Source of the DNA: Bacteroides sp. OM05-12
Lineage (GTDB): Bacteria; Bacteroidota; Bacteroidia; Bacteroidales; Bacteroidaceae
Assembly (NCBI RefSeq): GCF_003438995.1
Contig: NZ_QSUN01000003.1
Span: 320,477-384,476 of the forward strand
Reading direction: 5' to 3'
DNA: 64,000 bases
Position numbers and translations under genes: made by a program. Shown here in pieces: positions 63,662 to 64,000 of this stretch (its first letter is position 1; every line of letters starts with the position of its first letter). The notes under the pieces are model-generated. The model did not search any database. It had not been told where the DNA came from and worked only from the letters and a program-made list of their open reading frames with translations.

Positions 63662-64000
63662 TTACAAAGATACACCTTCTTCTTCATTCTTGTACATATC
63701 TTGTTTGTTTTTATAGTATGTTTTCCACTGTCTCTTTAATATGCCACTCTGCCCGTGCGCTTCTTCAGGAGTAAGATAGCTATTGCTCAGATGTGGTCTT
63801 CTTTTATTGTAGAGTCCTATAATCTCTGCTATCCTCTCTCTTCCCTGCTCCAAAGATTCTATCGTTTCCCTGTTCAACCACTCCTCTTTCAGGATACCGT
63901 TTACCCTTTCGGCAACGGCATTTTCCTTTGGATCACCATTTTCTGTCATGCTAATCTGTATTCCGTGCGATTGCAGCAGTTCCACATATGCCTTGCTGCA
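63662..64000 (-). CDS. IS3-family transposase OrfB, C-terminal part
   Basis: The visible 113 codons stay open to the right edge, so the N-terminal part is missing. The sequence has the end of the DDE integrase core: GDPKENAVAERVNGILKEEW contains the catalytic Glu region, and YNKRRPHLSNSYLTPEEA is the typical IS3 OrfB signature. The start lies outside the window. Confidence 0.9.
   Translation of the reverse strand, partial: CSKAYVELLQSHGIQISMTENGDPKENAVAERVNGILKEEWLNRETIESLEQGRERIAEIIGLYNKRRPHLSNSYLTPEEAHGQSGILKRQWKTYYKNKQDMYKNEEEGVSL

Larger units (their letters stand above)
63483..64000 (-). mobile_element. IS3-family insertion sequence (IS150-like), one end
   Basis: The stretch from about 63483 begins TGAACTGCACCCCAAAAG, continuing TTGGACA, which matches the inverted-repeat end of IS150-type elements. 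A transposase OrfB fragment and a long palindrome follow. The other end lies outside the window, so target-site duplication cannot be checked. The element is inserted just after the HTCS-CHR operon's terminator. Confidence 0.8.

Noticed and set aside
1-64000. tRNA and rRNA genes
   Set aside because: No cloverleaf or rRNA-like sequence was recognised in the gaps, though short genes could escape reading by eye.

Overview
The window is a piece of a Bacteroides-type chromosome (phylum Bacteroidota). The evidence is the many promoters of the Bacteroidetes form (-33 TTTG, -7 TAnnTTTG), low GC, weak Shine-Dalgarno sequences, the RprX/RprY two-component pair, a hybrid two-component system, DUF4827/DUF4924/DUF5723-type proteins and a MobV/NBU-like mobilizable element. 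I could not fix the species; the dnaA product differs noticeably from what I remember of B. fragilis.

Layout. (1) About 1-7,690, minus strand: an integrated mobilizable element. In transcription order it has a tyrosine integrase, a hypothetical protein, an excisionase-type HTH protein, a RepA-like ATPase, a degenerate primase, a likely oriT and a MobV relaxase, then a Crp/Fnr regulator and a DUF4405 membrane protein that runs off the left edge. (2) 7,700-16,400: a BASS-type transporter, a cell-wall amidase with an MCE/MlaD lipid-transport protein, dnaA, a nitroreductase and a B12-dependent ribonucleotide reductase. (3) 16,460-24,450: 4-alpha-glucanotransferase, folB, then mtaB, a glycosyltransferase and mgsA on the minus strand, then an acyl-CoA-ligase-like enzyme. 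(4) 24,600-34,600: a small lipoprotein, the rpsF-rpsR-rplI operon, a MarR regulator, a 58-residue membrane protein, rprXY, an EF-G paralogue with altered catalytic residues, glmM and DUF4827. (5) 34,650-50,500: nrnA, comEC-rpe, two ECF sigma factors (one with a predicted anti-sigma/outer-membrane-barrel fusion), an operon of Sua5, a sugar-phosphate transferase, a ClC channel and fmt, and an operon of LysE, DUF4924, rfbD and prfC. (6) 50,700-58,000: a putative envelope pair (lipoprotein plus DUF5723 barrel) and purL. (7) 58,200-64,000: a hybrid two-component regulator followed 3 nt later by two monodomain CHR transporters, then one end of an IS3-family element cut by the right edge.

Most of the window is core housekeeping. 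The most notable signals are these: a 36-bp direct repeat that adds exactly 22 residues in frame inside the receiver domain of the hybrid regulator; a 21-bp element (19/21 identical) upstream of both dnaA and the ribonucleotide reductase gene, in opposite orientations; two intergenic loci sharing a 23/46-bp-periodic repeat of spaced dyads; an EF-G paralogue in which the catalytic histidine is serine; and a predicted inner-membrane anti-sigma joined to an outer-membrane barrel. No tRNA, rRNA or CRISPR array was seen.
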